A stretch of DNA of 64,000 bases from UBA668 sp041394605 (GTDB lineage Bacteria > Actinomycetota > Acidimicrobiia > Acidimicrobiales > Ilumatobacteraceae), in the NCBI GenBank assembly GCA_041394605.1, contig JAWKHX010000004.1, forward strand, positions 768,183 to 832,182, given 5' to 3'. Position 1 is the stretch's first letter, and each line of letters begins with the position of its first letter. Both the position numbers and the translations under genes were made by a program. Of this stretch, positions 33,737-44,650 are shown piece after piece. A model generated the notes under the pieces. That model had not been told where the DNA came from and searched no databases. It worked only from the letters and a program-made list of their open reading frames with translations.

Positions 33737-33745
33737 CGGCGCCGG

Positions 33746-34162
33746 TCAGCCCACCCAAGGCCCGTTGCCGGTGACTCGGCCAACCGTGAGGCGGGCGATC
33801 CGCCCTGGCGGCGGGTTGTCCATCGGCGGGAACTTCACCTCCGGCCCCATGAACCGTGGTGCCAGTTCCTGCAGCAGTTCGGGCGCCCCGCCCTCGGTGA
33901 TGCCGGCGGTGCAGTGGAGCACGGCGTAGTTGGCCAGGCCAGGCCCGCTGGTGCCGGCCACTTCGAAGCTCACCGTGCAGCGCGGGTCGCGCCCGAGGTT
34001 GCGCATCTTCTGCCCGGCGCCCAGGTGGGCCACCAGCACGTCGTCGCCGTCGCGCCCCAGCCACACCACGGTGACCTGGGGCGACCCGTCACGGTTGATG
34101 GTGACCAGGTGGCCGTGCACGCCACCATCGATGGCGGCCTTCAGATCCGGGTGCAGTTCCAT
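33746..34162 (-). CDS. PPOX-class flavin/F420-binding protein
   Basis: Split-barrel protein of 138 aa. The opening HLVTINRDGSPQVTVVWLGRDGDDVLVAH and KMRNLGRDPRCTVSFEV are the usual beta-barrel signatures of the pyridoxamine-phosphate-oxidase-like family. In high-GC Actinobacteria this branch commonly binds F420. The substrate is unknown. It is downstream of tRNA-Gly on the same strand (43 nt between them) and could be read through from the tRNA promoter. Its 3' end nearly touches the convergent monooxygenase gene. Confidence 0.88.
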   Translation of the reverse strand: MELHPDLKAAIDGGVHGHLVTINRDGSPQVTVVWLGRDGDDVLVAHLGAGQKMRNLGRDPRCTVSFEVAGTSGPGLANYAVLHCTAGITEGGAPELLQELAPRFMGPEVKFPPMDNPPPGRIARLTVGRVTGNGPWVG

Positions 34163-34205
34163 GACCGCACCGTAGACGTCGGCGCGGGGACGCCGGAGCG
34201 GCGAG

Positions 34206-34277
<72 letters not shown>

Positions 34278-34343
34278 GAGGGCGCCCTGATGCTACCGGC
34301 TCACCTTCGGCCCTGACCCGGCCCTTGCCGGCGGCGCGACGCT

Positions 34344-36964
34344 GTGGCTGTGGACGCGGATGCCTCCGCTGCCTGGTCGCGTACTGGGCTCACCTCGGCC
34401 GAGGCGGCGGCGCGGCTGCGGCGTGACGGCCCGAACCGGCTGCCCGAGCCGCGCCGCCGGCCGGCAGCCGTGCGGTTCGGGCAGCAACTCGTCCACTTCT
34501 TCGCCCTCATGCTGTGGGCCGCGGCCGTGCTGGCGCTGGTGGCCGGGATGGTGGCCCTCGGCGTGGCCATCGCCGTCGTGGTGGTGGTGAACGCCCTCTT
34601 CGCCTTCCTGCAGGAGAACCGGGCAGACCGGGCCGCGGAGCGCCTGCGGGGCATGCTGCCGCGGGTGACCGTACGGCGACGGCCGGCCGATCATGGTGGA
34701 CGCCGACGACGTGGTGGTCGGCGACGTGATGCTCGTCGAGGCGGGCGACCGTGTGCCGGCGGACGCAGCGGTGCGGGAGGCGGACGCCTGCTGATGAACA
34801 CGTCGCACCTCACCGGCGAGAACCGGCCACGACCCGCCGAACCGGGTGACGCCCTCTTCGCCGGCTCGTTCGTGGTCGAAGGCACGGGTGTGGCCGAGAT
34901 CACCGCCACGGGGAGCGCCACCCGGTTGGCCGGGATCGCCCGGCTCACCACGGCGACGGCCAAGCCGACGACGCCACTCACGGCGGGGCTCCAGGATGTG
35001 GTGCGGATGATCGCCGCCATCGCGGTCGGTGTCGGCGTCGTGTTCTTCGGGGTGTCCCTGCTGCTCGGGAACGGGGCGAAGGACGGGTTCGTGTTCGCCA
35101 TCGGCGTCACCGTCGCCCTGGTGCCCGAAGCGCTGCTGCCCACGGTCACCCTCTCGCTGGCGTGGGGGCCGAGCAGATGGCCAAGCGTCAGGTGCTGGTA
35201 CGCCACCTCGAGGCGGTGGAGACCCTGGGTTCCACCACGTTCGTGTGCACGGACAAGACCGGCACGCTGACGATGAACGAGATGACGGTGCTGGCGGCGT
35301 GGACCCGGCTGCGACCGCAGCGGTGACGGGCCTCGGCTACGGCCCGGTGGCCGAGGTGGAGGTCACCGGTGAGCGGGCGCCGTGGAACGGATGGCGCTGG
35401 CCGGCGCCCGCTGTGCCACCGGTTACGTCTACGAGGAGGGTGGTGCGTGGCTCGCCCACGGCGACCCGACGGAGGCGGCGATCGACGCGTTCGCCCGCCG
35501 TCTGGGGCTGGACACCGACGCCGACCGCCGCGACCGGCCGGAGACCGCCCGCTTCCCGTTCGACCATCACCGCCGGCGGATGTCGGTCGTGGTCGACGGG
35601 GAGGTGCTGGTGAAGGGTGCCCCAGATGCGGTGCTGCCGCGGTGCAGCGACGCGGCGACGGCGCGGGCCGAGGTGGCGGCAATGACGGCCCGTGGGCTGC
35701 GGGTGCTGGTGATTGCCCGCCGCAACTTCGGTGGCGCACCACCCCCGGCGACGCAGGACGATGCTGAACAGGGCCTCACCCTGCTCGGCGTGGTGGGCAT
35801 GGAGGACCCGCCGCGACCGGACGTGCGCGAGGCCGTGGATGCCTGCCGCCGCGCCCACGTGCGGCTGGCCATGATCACCGGCGACCATCCGGACACGGCG
35901 GCCGCCATTGGCACCGAGGTCGGCCTGCGCCGCGAGGGCGACCCGGTGCTCACCAGCGCCGATCTGCCGTCGGACGATGCCGCCCTCGGCGAGTTGGTGG
36001 ACCACGACGGCATCGTCGTGGCGAGGGTGTCGCCGGAGGACAAGTTGCGCATCGCCGTGGCCCTCCGCCGCCGTGGCCACGTGGTCGCCATGACGGGCGA
36101 CGGGGTGAACGACGCCCCGCGCTGCACGAGGCGAACATCGGCGTGGCCATGGGGAAGTCCGGCACGGACGTGGCCCGCGAGGCCGCGGACCTGGTGCTGC
36201 TGGACGACCAGTTCGCCACGATCGTGGCCGGCATCGAGCAGGGCCGCGCCACCTGCGTGAACATCCGCCGGTTCCTCACCTACCACCTCACCGACAATGT
36301 GGCCGAGCTGACCCCGTTCGTGGTGTGGATGCTGTCCGGCGGTCGCTTCCCGCTGGCCCTCGGGGTGCTGCAGATCCTTGCGCTGGACATCGGCACCGAC
36401 ACCCTGTCGGCCGTGGCGCTCGGCGCCGAACCGCCCAGCGCGCACCTGCTGGACGGGCCGCCCGTCCACGGCAAGCTGATGAGCCGGCGGGTGGTCCGGC
36501 GGGCCTTCTTTGTGCTCGGCCCCACCGTCGCGCTGGCCACGATGGCGGCCTTCGTGGTGGCGATGATGGCACAGGGCTGGGGTCTCCACACCCCGTGGCC
36601 CGACAGCGCCGGCATCGCCGCCGCATCAGGCGCCGCCTTCATCACGGTCGTTCTGGCCCAGTCGGCCAACGCGTTCGCCTGCCGCAGCTCGACACGCTGG
36701 CCGGGCTCCCTCGGGTGGGCGACCAACCGGATGCTGCCGGTGACCGTGTCGATCGAGTTGGCCTTTGCGCTCACGGTGCTGCTCGTGCCGTGGTTCGCCG
36801 GAGGGCTGGACCAGGCGGCCCCACCGCTGTGGGGTTGGGTGGTGGCGGTCGCGTCGATGCCGCTGTTGTTGACCGTGGACGCGCTGGAGAAGGTGTCCCG
36901 GCGCCGGCGGACCGGCGCCGGGAACGGGGGCGTCAGGCAGGGCGGCGGCGACCCAGGGCGGTGA
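34344..36964 (+). pseudogene. P-type cation-transporting ATPase, multiply frameshifted
   Basis: Reconstructed ~870-aa P2-type ATPase. Ordered landmarks are LTSAEAAARLRRDGPNRLPEP (N-terminal cation ATPase domain), LMNTSHLTGENRP (actuator TGE), VALVPEALLPTVTL (ion-site helix 4), DKTGTLTMNEMT (phosphorylated Asp), VLVKGAPDAVL, MITGDHPDTAAAIG and VVAMTGDGVNDAP. About six C-terminal hydrophobic segments follow. Frame changes occur near 34675, 34790, 35180, 35300-35390 and 36115. VPEALLP resembles Ca2+/Na+ pump relatives; the ion is not certain. The 3' end overlaps the convergent LPQTG gene by 32 bp. It begins 66 bp after tRNA-Gly, so transfer into that site is possible but unsupported by composition. 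Confidence 0.82.
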
Positions 36965-37748
36965 GCACGAAGCCGGCCACCAGCACGGTGCCGCCGGTGA
37001 TCGGCAGGAAGGGGCTGCTGCCGGTCTGCGGCAGCGTGGCCCCGCCGGAACCGGTGCCGGCGCCAGAGCCGCTGCCGGGCGGGTCGCAGTGGGTCGTGGT
37101 GACGAGCGTGGCGATCGTGTTGCCACCGGCCATCACCCAGGCATCCACCGGATCGCCCTCGGTGGTCTTGAACGTCGCCTCGATGGTGTCGTTGGAGACG
37201 ATCTGCGTGCCGTACGCACTGCCAGAGGTGTCGGACCACTGGAACTCGGCGGCATCACCCAGGACGGTCATCGTCATCCGCACGAAGATGTCCTGATCCG
37301 GGTTCTCGGCCGTGGGGCAGACCAGCTCGATGGTGGCGGTGGGTGCCTGGTCGGGCAGGCAGTCCACCGGGAACTCCTTTGCACCGGTCACCTCGACGCC
37401 GTCGATCTCGATGAAGGCGTAGGAGTTGCCGCCCTCTTCAGCCGGGTACGACGCCTCGAAGGTCTCCGTGTCGGCGATCGTCTGGTTGACGACCTCGGTG
37501 TTCTCCAGCCAGACCTGCAGCGTGTGGGGCTGCCCGGTGTCGTTGATCACGGTCACATGCCACAGAAAGGTGCCTCCGGCCCCGTCACAGGCCGAGGTGA
37601 CTTCGGCCTGGCCGAGGTTGACCGCCGCGGCGGCCGTGGTGGCGCCACCGGCAACAGCGGCCAGCGGAAGCAAAGTGAGCGCGGCCGCAGCCACGATGCG
37701 GCGGCGGGTGGCCGGGCGCGCGGCCCGGTGGAGGGTCAAGGTTGTCAT
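36933..37748 (-). CDS. LPXTG-type cell-wall anchored secreted protein (LPQTG)
   Basis: Protein of 271 aa with a signal peptide (ATRRRIVAAAALTLLPLAAVAGG) and two beta-sandwich-like repeats with cysteines (VTSACDGAGGTFLWHVTVINDTG and ELVCPTAENPDQDIFVRMTMTV). A Gly/Ser linker follows, then a sorting signal LPQTG with a hydrophobic tail and GRRRPA. Start 37748 gives MTTLTLHRAARPATRRR; an upstream Met at 37802 would lengthen the leader. It is a likely sortase substrate, with no sortase in view. Confidence 0.83.
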   Translation of the reverse strand: MTTLTLHRAARPATRRRIVAAAALTLLPLAAVAGGATTAAAAVNLGQAEVTSACDGAGGTFLWHVTVINDTGQPHTLQVWLENTEVVNQTIADTETFEASYPAEEGGNSYAFIEIDGVEVTGAKEFPVDCLPDQAPTATIELVCPTAENPDQDIFVRMTMTVLGDAAEFQWSDTSGSAYGTQIVSNDTIEATFKTTEGDPVDAWVMAGGNTIATLVTTTHCDPPGSGSGAGTGSGGATLPQTGSSPFLPITGGTVLVAGFVLTALGRRRPA

Positions 37749-37820
37749 GGTGGCGATGGTGACGCGGGCGCGCCCTCGCCACCTGAGTAGGTCGCTACTC
37801 AATTTCCCCGGGGGCGTTGC

Positions 37821-38762
37821 TCAGTAGGTGTTGACGGTGGACTGGAACTTCTGCATCAGGTGCGGTCCGGCCGTGATCGGCGGGTACTTCGGTCGCTCGC
37901 CCGCCGCGAGGCATCCCGGCAGGCACTCGATGACGGCATCCCAGTTGGCGTTGTGGAAGAAGGCGATGGACTGCCGGCGCCCGCTCGGGGCGATCACGCG
38001 GTGCATCGTGGACCGCCAGCGATCGTTCGTCCAGCGGGCCATCGCATCACCGAGGTTGACCACGAACGAGCCAGGCACCGCGGCCACCGGGTGCCAACGG
38101 CCGAACGGGTCCTGCACCTCCAGGCCGCCCTGCACGGGGTCGGCGAGCAGGATCGTCAGCGTGCCGTAGTCCGTGTGGGCGCTGGCGCCGAACTGGCCGG
38201 CGGCTGCGCTCGTGGCGGGCGGGTAGTCCAGGGCCCGCATCGCGCTGGTGTGCCGGTCGATCATCGGGTCGAACCATCCGGCGTCGAGGCCGAGGCCGAC
38301 CGCCATCGTGGACAGCAGCCGGCCGGCCAGCGCGGCGAGCGCCCGGTAGTAGGCCTCCCACGCCGGCCGCAGGGATGGCAGCGCCGCGGGCCACAGGTTG
38401 GGGCTCCACGCGAAGTCCTCGTCGGGGTCGGTGATGGTGTGGGTGGGCTGGTCCACCGGGCCGATGGCCAGGCTCTGCTTGAGGTCCGGCGGGGTGGCCG
38501 TGCCGCCGTCCATCGAGCGGGCCAGCGTCTCGCCGGCGACGGGGGAGTAGCCGTACGGGTAGCCGGGCCGGGGCATGGCCACGGCCATCCGGTCGGCCAG
38601 CGGCAGATCGAAGAACTGCCGGGCAGTGCTCCAGGCAGCCCGCACGATGTCGTCGGCCACGCCATGGCCCACCACGGTCAGGAAGCCGACCCGCTCACAG
38701 GCCTCGGCGACGGCGCTCGGGGCATTGGGCAGCGACAGGTCGACAACAGGTACCCAGCTCAT
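37821..38762 (-). CDS. 2-oxoglutarate/Fe(II) oxygenase, isopenicillin N synthase family
   Basis: Non-heme iron oxygenase of 313 aa. The DIOX_N segment VVDLSLPNAPSAVAEACERVGFLTVVGHG opens the protein. Iron ligands are HTDYGTLTILL (HxD) and the distal His in STMHRVIAPSGRRQSIAFF, where RxS binds 2-oxoglutarate. This is the standard arrangement of plant-type and bacterial IPNS-like oxygenases. The substrate is unknown. It is divergent from cydA, with 128 bp between them. Confidence 0.92.
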   Translation of the reverse strand: MSWVPVVDLSLPNAPSAVAEACERVGFLTVVGHGVADDIVRAAWSTARQFFDLPLADRMAVAMPRPGYPYGYSPVAGETLARSMDGGTATPPDLKQSLAIGPVDQPTHTITDPDEDFAWSPNLWPAALPSLRPAWEAYYRALAALAGRLLSTMAVGLGLDAGWFDPMIDRHTSAMRALDYPPATSAAAGQFGASAHTDYGTLTILLADPVQGGLEVQDPFGRWHPVAAVPGSFVVNLGDAMARWTNDRWRSTMHRVIAPSGRRQSIAFFHNANWDAVIECLPGCLAAGERPKYPPITAGPHLMQKFQSTVNTY

Positions 38763-38890
38763 CGTGGCGAACGGTAGCGCCGGAACCCCGCTGCGGTGGC
38801 AGGAGTCACCAAAGAAAGGACGAACGGCACGGGAACCCCAGGGGTATTGCGGCGACCATGACAGGTGGAGCGTGAGAGGAGCACCACCTC

Positions 38891-40330
38891 ATGGATTCGT
38901 TGAACCTCGCCCGGTGGCAGTTCGGGATCACCACCGTGTACCACTTCTTCTTCGTGCCGATCACGATCGGCCTCGGGTTCCTGGTGGCCGGTCTGCAGAC
39001 GGCCTGGTACCGCACCGGCAAGGAGCACTACCTCCGGCTCACCAAGTTCTACGGGAAGCTGTTCCTCATCAACTTCGCGATGGGTGTGGTCACCGGCATC
39101 GTGCAGGAGTTCCAGTTCGGGATGAACTGGAGCGACTACTCCCGCTTCGTCGGCGACATCTTCGGCGCCCCGTTGGCCATCGAGGGCCTGCTGGCGTTCT
39201 TCCTCGAGTCCACGTTCCTCGGCCTGTGGATCTTCGGTTGGGACCGCTTGCCGAAGAAGGTCCACCTGGCCACCATCTGGACGGCGGCCAGCGGCACGCT
39301 CCTCTCCGCCTACTTCATCCTTGCCGCCAACTCCTTCATGCAGAACCCGGTGGGGTACGAGTACAACCCCGCCACCGGCCGCGCCGAGCTCACCGACTTC
39401 TGGGCGATGCTCACCAACAAGGTGGTGCTGGTGACGTTCCCGCACACCATCGCTGCTGCGTTCCTCACCGCCGGCGGGCTGATGCTCGGTGTGGCCATGT
39501 GGAACCTGCGCCGCAACCCCGCCAAGGATGGCGAGGGCTTCCGCGCCGCCGCCAAGCTCGGCGCCTGGGTCGTGGTGGCCGCAGCCGTGGTGGTGGCGGC
39601 CACCGGCGACCAGCAGGCCAAGGTGATGACCGAGGTGCAGCCGATGAAGATGGCCGCCGCCGAGGCCCAGTACGACACCAAGGAGAGCGCCTCGTTCTCG
39701 ATCTTCAGCATCGGCACCCCGGACGGCAAGGAGGAGACGTTCGCCATCCGTGTGCCCGGCCTGCTGTCCTTCCTCGCCACCGGCAGCTTCGACGGCACGG
39801 TGGAGGGCATCAACGACCTGCAGACGGCGTACGAGGCCAAGTACGGCCCCGGCGACTACACCCCGAACGTCGCGGTCACATACTGGACGTTCCGGTTCAT
39901 GATCGGTGTCGGCATGCTGGCCGCCGTCGTGGCCGTGTTCGTGCTGTGGCGACTGCGGCGCAAGCGGCAACTGCGCGGCCGGCTGGTCTGGTGGATGGCG
40001 GTCACGGTGCCGCTGATGGGCCTGTTCGCCAACAGCCTCGGTTGGATCTTCACCGAGATGGGCCGCCAGCCGTGGATCGTCTTCGGGCTGATGCCCACGA
40101 GCGCCGGCGTGTCACCGAACGTGTCCGCCGGTGAGGTCCTGGCCTCGATGATCGGCTTCACCCTCGTCTACGGCCTGCTGGCCGTCGTGGAGGTGAAGTT
40201 GCTGTTGAAGACCATCCGCGGTGGCCTTCCCGAACTGCCCGCCGAACCGTCCGATCAGGACGGCGGAGCGGACGACGGTGGCGGCGACGGCACCGGATCC
40301 GACGACCGCCCGCTGGCCTTCGCGTACTGA
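38891..40330 (+). CDS. cydA: Cytochrome bd quinol oxidase subunit I
   Basis: Membrane subunit of 479 aa carrying the three hemes of the bd oxidase. The heme ligand H18 is in TTVYHFFF, and H185 is in TFPHTIAAAF. E98 and E106 (AIEGLLAFFLEST) correspond to the conserved proton-path/heme glutamates. The quinol-binding Q-loop is of the short type. GAGAGGAG upstream of ATG 38891 is the ribosome binding site. First gene of a complete cydABDC set, giving high-affinity oxygen respiration. Confidence 0.97.
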   Translation: MDSLNLARWQFGITTVYHFFFVPITIGLGFLVAGLQTAWYRTGKEHYLRLTKFYGKLFLINFAMGVVTGIVQEFQFGMNWSDYSRFVGDIFGAPLAIEGLLAFFLESTFLGLWIFGWDRLPKKVHLATIWTAASGTLLSAYFILAANSFMQNPVGYEYNPATGRAELTDFWAMLTNKVVLVTFPHTIAAAFLTAGGLMLGVAMWNLRRNPAKDGEGFRAAAKLGAWVVVAAAVVVAATGDQQAKVMTEVQPMKMAAAEAQYDTKESASFSIFSIGTPDGKEETFAIRVPGLLSFLATGSFDGTVEGINDLQTAYEAKYGPGDYTPNVAVTYWTFRFMIGVGMLAAVVAVFVLWRLRRKRQLRGRLVWWMAVTVPLMGLFANSLGWIFTEMGRQPWIVFGLMPTSAGVSPNVSAGEVLASMIGFTLVYGLLAVVEVKLLLKTIRGGLPELPAEPSDQDGGADDGGGDGTGSDDRPLAFAY

Positions 40331-40340
40331 GGAGCACACC

Positions 40341-41351
40341 ATGGAACTCACCACGCTCTGGTTCATGCTCATCGCCGTCCTGTGGATGGGCTACTTCGTC
40401 CTCGAAGGCTTCGACTTCGGTGTCGGCATCCTCATGCCCGTCATCGCCCGCGACGACCGCGAGCGCCGGGTGATCATCAACACCATCGGGCCGCTGTGGG
40501 ACGGCAACGAGGTGTGGCTGCTGGTCGCCGGTGGCGCCACCTTCGCCGCCTTCCCGGAGTGGTACGCCACCTTGTTCTCCGGCTTCTACCTCGCCCTGTT
40601 CCTGATCCTCGTGTCGCTCATCGTCCGCAACGTCGCCTTCGAGTACCGCGGCAAGCGCGACAGCGACGCCTGGCGGGCGTGGTGGGACCGGGCGATCATC
40701 ATCGGCTCGTTCCTCCCCGCCATCCTGTGGGGCGTGGCCTTCGGCAACATCGTGCGCGGTGTGGAGATCAACGCGGACAAGGAGTTCGTGGGTTCGTTCT
40801 TCGACCTGCTGAACCCATACGCGCTGCTCGGCGGGCTGGTCACGCTCAGCCTGTTCGTCACCCACGGCGCCGTGTTCCTCTCGCTGAAGACGCTCGGCGA
40901 CGTGCGCGACCGGGCCCGGGCGCTGGCCCTGAAAGTGGGTCTGGTGGCCGCCGTGCTGGCCGTGGTGTTCCTGGTGTGGACGTTCACGGAGCGTGACGGA
41001 GCGCAGCACCGCGGCTGGTTCGTGCTGCTCGCCGCGCTGGCCGCGGCCGGTCTGGTGGGCGGATTGGCCGCCGCGTGGAAGGGCCGGGAGGGTTGGGCGT
41101 TCGTGGGCACGGCCGCCGCACTCGCCCTGGCCGTGGCAGCATTGTTCACGGTGCTGTTCCCCGAGGTCATGCCGTCCACCCTGTCGCCGGACTACTCGCT
41201 GACCACCACGACCGCGGCGTCCACGCACAACACGCTGACGGTGATGACATGGGTGGCGGCCATCTTCACCCCGCTGGTCCTGCTGTACCAGGGCTGGTCG
41301 TTCTACGTGTTCCGCAAGCGGATCGGCGTGCAGCACATTCCGGCCTCGTGA
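40341..41351 (+). CDS. cydB: Cytochrome bd quinol oxidase subunit II
   Basis: Membrane protein of 336 aa with about eight to nine helices. The opening LWFMLIAVLWMGYFVLEGFDFGVGIL and GPLWDGNEVWLLVAGGATFAAFPEWYA are diagnostic. It starts 11 bp after cydA with a GAGGAG site, and its stop overlaps the GTG of cydD. Confidence 0.97.
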   Translation: MELTTLWFMLIAVLWMGYFVLEGFDFGVGILMPVIARDDRERRVIINTIGPLWDGNEVWLLVAGGATFAAFPEWYATLFSGFYLALFLILVSLIVRNVAFEYRGKRDSDAWRAWWDRAIIIGSFLPAILWGVAFGNIVRGVEINADKEFVGSFFDLLNPYALLGGLVTLSLFVTHGAVFLSLKTLGDVRDRARALALKVGLVAAVLAVVFLVWTFTERDGAQHRGWFVLLAALAAAGLVGGLAAAWKGREGWAFVGTAAALALAVAALFTVLFPEVMPSTLSPDYSLTTTTAASTHNTLTVMTWVAAIFTPLVLLYQGWSFYVFRKRIGVQHIPAS

Positions 41352-42969
41352 AGCCCGTCGACCCGCGCCTGCTGCGCGCTGGCCGGGCCACGGCGGGCCT
41401 GCTGGTCGCCGGTGCGGCGCTGGCGCTGGCCGCAGCCCTGCTGGTGGTGGTCCAGGCGTGGCTGCTCGCCACCGGCATCAGCCGGGTGATCGAGCGTGGC
41501 GGCACGCAGGGCTTGGCGCCGCTGCTGGGGGCGCTGGTCGCGGTGGTGGCGGGCAGGGCGCTGCTCGGCTGGGCGCACGAGTCGCTCGCCCGCCGGGCCG
41601 CGACCTCGGTGAAGTCCACGCTGCGGCAGCGCCTGGCCCGGCGTGCCGCCGACGACGCCGTGACCGGTGGTGGCCCCGCCGCGCCGAACTGGCCGCCCTG
41701 GCCTCCACCGGCCTCGACGCGATCGACCCCTATTACACCCGCTACCTGCCCCAACTGGTGCTCGCCGCCGCGGTGCCCCCGGTGGTGATCGTGCAACTGC
41801 TCCGCACGGATGTGCCGGCCGCGCTCACCGTGCTGCTCACCCTGCCGCTGATCCCCCTCTTCATGGTGTTGGTGGGCAAGGCCACCGAGGCCGCCAACGC
41901 CCGGCGGTGGGATGCCCTGCGGCGCCTCGGCCACCACTTCCTCGACGTCGTGGAGGGCATGCCCACGCTGCGTTCCTTCGGCCGTGGCACGGCGCAGGCG
42001 GACCTGGTGGGCGCCAGTACGGAGCAGTACCGCACGACGACGCTGGCCACCCTGCGGATCGCCTTCCTGTCGTCGCTGGTGCTCGAACTGCTCGCCACCC
42101 TCTCCGTTGCGCTGGTGGCCGTGGGCGTCGGCCTGCGCCTGGTGGACGGGAACCTGGACCTGCGCGCCGGCCTGCTGGCCATCCTGCTGGCCCCCGAGGC
42201 GTCGGCCCCGCTGCGCCAGGTGGGTGCCCAGTACCACGCCAGCGCCGCCGGGGTGGCGGTGGCCGACACCGTGTTCGCCGTCCTCGATGCACCGGAGGTG
42301 CCCGAGGCCGGCACCTCGCCGGTGCCGGCCGGCCCGTTGACGCTTCGTGTGCACGGCCTGACGGTGCAGCATCAGGGCCGTCCGAGGCCGGCTCCGGACG
42401 GCCTGACGTTCGCGGCCGCCGGGGCAGGTCACCTGTCTTGCAGGTGCCAGCGGCGCGGGGAAGAGCACCGCCATCGCCGTGCTGCTGGGGCACACCTCCG
42501 CCTCGGCGGGCACCGCAAGCGTGGAGGCGCGGCGGGTGCCACGGCGGAGATCCGCCATCTGGAGCCGGGGGAGTGGGCTGCCTGCCTGGCGTGGGTCAGC
42601 CAGGACCCGTTCGTGGAGGCGGGCACCCTGGCCGCCAATGTCCGCCTCGCCGCGCCGGACGCCTCGGACGCACAGGTCCGGAGCGCGCTGGACCGAGCAG
42701 GCCTGGCCCTGCCCTCCGACCGGCCGGTGCTGGCCCGCAGGACGGACCTGTCGGCGGGAGAGCGTCGCCGACTGGCGCTGGCCCGGGCGTTGGCCCGCCA
42801 GGCACCGGTGTTGCTGCTCGACGAGCCGACGGCGGGGTTGGACGGGGAACGCGAGGCCGTGGTGCTGGCCGCGATCCGCGCCGAGGCGCAGCGTGGCGCG
42901 ACCGTGGTGATGGTCGCGCACCGGCCCGAAGCGCTGGCCATTGCCGACGAGGTGGTGGAGGTCCGGTGA
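41348..42969 (+). CDS. cydD: ABC transporter CydD for cytochrome bd assembly, frameshifted
   Basis: Half-transporter of ~540 aa that with CydC exports thiols/heme-related factors needed for bd oxidase assembly. The membrane domain occupies about the first 300 residues. The ATPase domain has Walker A GASGAGKST (near 42445), the signature LSAGERRRLALARAL and Walker B VLLLDEPTAGLD. Frame changes near 41680, 42425 and 42535 interrupt the gene; the Walker A block lies in a different frame from both flanks. The domain order is complete, so sequence errors are likely. GTG 41348 overlaps the cydB stop. Confidence 0.88.
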
Positions 42970-44617
42970 GGGCGCTCCTGCGAGTTCTCCGGCTCGGTGC
43001 CCGGGCCCGCTGGCGGGTGGCCGGTGCCGTCGCGCTCGGGGCGGCCGCGGCGGCCACAGCGGTCGGGCTGGCCGGAACCTCCGCATGGCTCATCGTGCGT
43101 GCGGCGGAGCACCCGCCGGTGCTGCACCTGATGGTGGCGATCGTCGCCGTGCGGGCCTTCGGCATCGGGCGGGCGTGCTGCGTTACCTGGAACGGTTGCT
43201 CACCCACGACGCCGCGTTCCGCATACTCGGCGATCTGCGGGTTCGCGTGGTGCGTCAGGCGGAGCGCCTGCTGCCCGGGCGCCGCCGCCTGTTCGGCGAG
43301 GGCGACCTGCTGGCCCGCTTCGCCGGCGAGGTGGACGGCTTGGCCGATCTGTGGGTGCGGGTACTGGTGCCCGGCCTGGCAGCCACGGCAGTCGGCGTGG
43401 GCGCCGTCGCCGGGCTGGCCGTGCTGCTGCCCGTGGGTGGGCTGATCCTGGCGGCCACGCTGGGGCTGGCCGGGGTGGTGGTGCCGCTGCTGGGAGCGCG
43501 CCTGGCGCGAGCCGCCGGGCACGATGCGCAGCCGGCCCGCGCCCGCTATCAGGAGCATCTGCTGGCCCTGGTGGACGGGGCTCGCGAGTTGGAGGTGCTC
43601 GGCGCGCTGGACGACCGTGTGGCCGGGCTGGCGGCGGACGATGCCGCACTGGCCCGGATGGAGCATCGCTCGACATGGACGGCCGGCCTGGTGACGGCGG
43701 TCGCCGTGCTCGCCGCCGGTGGCGGGGCGATCGCGGCGCTGTGGGCCACCGCAGCAGCGCTGGATCGCGGCACGCTGGATGCGGCCGGGCTGGCCGTGGT
43801 GGTGCTGGTACCCCTGGCCGTGCACGAGATCGTGGCCCTGTGGGTGCCGGTGGCCGCTCAGCTGCCCGCATTGGCGGCCTCGGCCCGGCGGCTGATGGAC
43901 GTGCTGGACGCGGCCGACCCGCTGCCGCCGTCGCCCCACCCGCAACCGGTGCCGGAGGGTCCGCTGGGCATCGTTGCCGACGGGCTGGCACTCGGCTGGC
44001 CCGGCGAGCGCCCACTGGTGGAGGGCCTGTGCTTCGAGGTGCCGCCCGGTGGGCGGGTGGCCGTCACCGGGCCCAGCGGCGCGGGCAAGAGCACGCTGGC
44101 CGCCACCCTGCTCGGCTTCATCCCTCCGGCGGGTGGCAGCGTGCGGCTCGCCGCACCCGACGGCACCGAGGTGGCCTCGGCCGAGGCTGATGGCGACGCG
44201 CTGCGCCGTGCCGTCGGGTGGTGCGAGCAGGACCCGCACGTGTTCGATTCCACGGTGGCCGCCAACCTGCGCCTGGCCCGACCCGCCGCCACCGACGACG
44301 AACTGGTCGCCGCCCTGCGAACGGTGCGCCTCGGCGCCTGGCTGGAGGGCCTGCCGGACGGGCTGGCCGCGATGGTGGGGGAGCACGGCCGTGCCCTGTC
44401 CGGCGGTGAGCGGCAACGCCTTGCCCTGGCCCGGGTGGTGCTCAGCGGTGCCCGCGTGGTGGTGATCGACGAACCGACCGAGCACGTGGACGACGTCACC
44501 GCCGTCGCACTGCTGGACGACCTGATGGCAACGTTGGCGGGGCGGACGGTGGTGGTGATCACCCATCGCCGTGACCTCGTGGAGCATCGTGTCCAACAGG
44601 TGGTGGACCTGGCCTAA
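42966..44617 (+). CDS. cydC: ABC transporter CydC for cytochrome bd assembly, one frameshift
   Basis: Half-transporter of ~550 aa, partner of CydD. GTG 42966 overlaps the cydD stop. The frame breaks near 43170, between VAIVAVRAFGIGRA and VLRYLERLLTHDAAFRILGDLRVR; the latter is the diagnostic CydC stretch. The ATPase domain is intact, with GPSGAGKST near residue 370, LSGGERQRLALARV and VVVIDEPTEHVDD. The DEPTEH form of Walker B is typical of CydC. Confidence 0.92.
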
Positions 44618-44620
44618 GCT
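44615..44620 (+). promoter_or_regulatory. -10-like hexamer TAAGCT upstream of SPFH gene
   Basis: TAAGCT overlaps the cydC stop codon. The SPFH start lies 30 bp further on and has its own GGAGG site, so here a short 5' leader is expected, unlike the leaderless cases. Confidence 0.35.
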
Positions 44621-44650
44621 CCTGCGCCGAACCCCTCAGCGGAGGTAGCA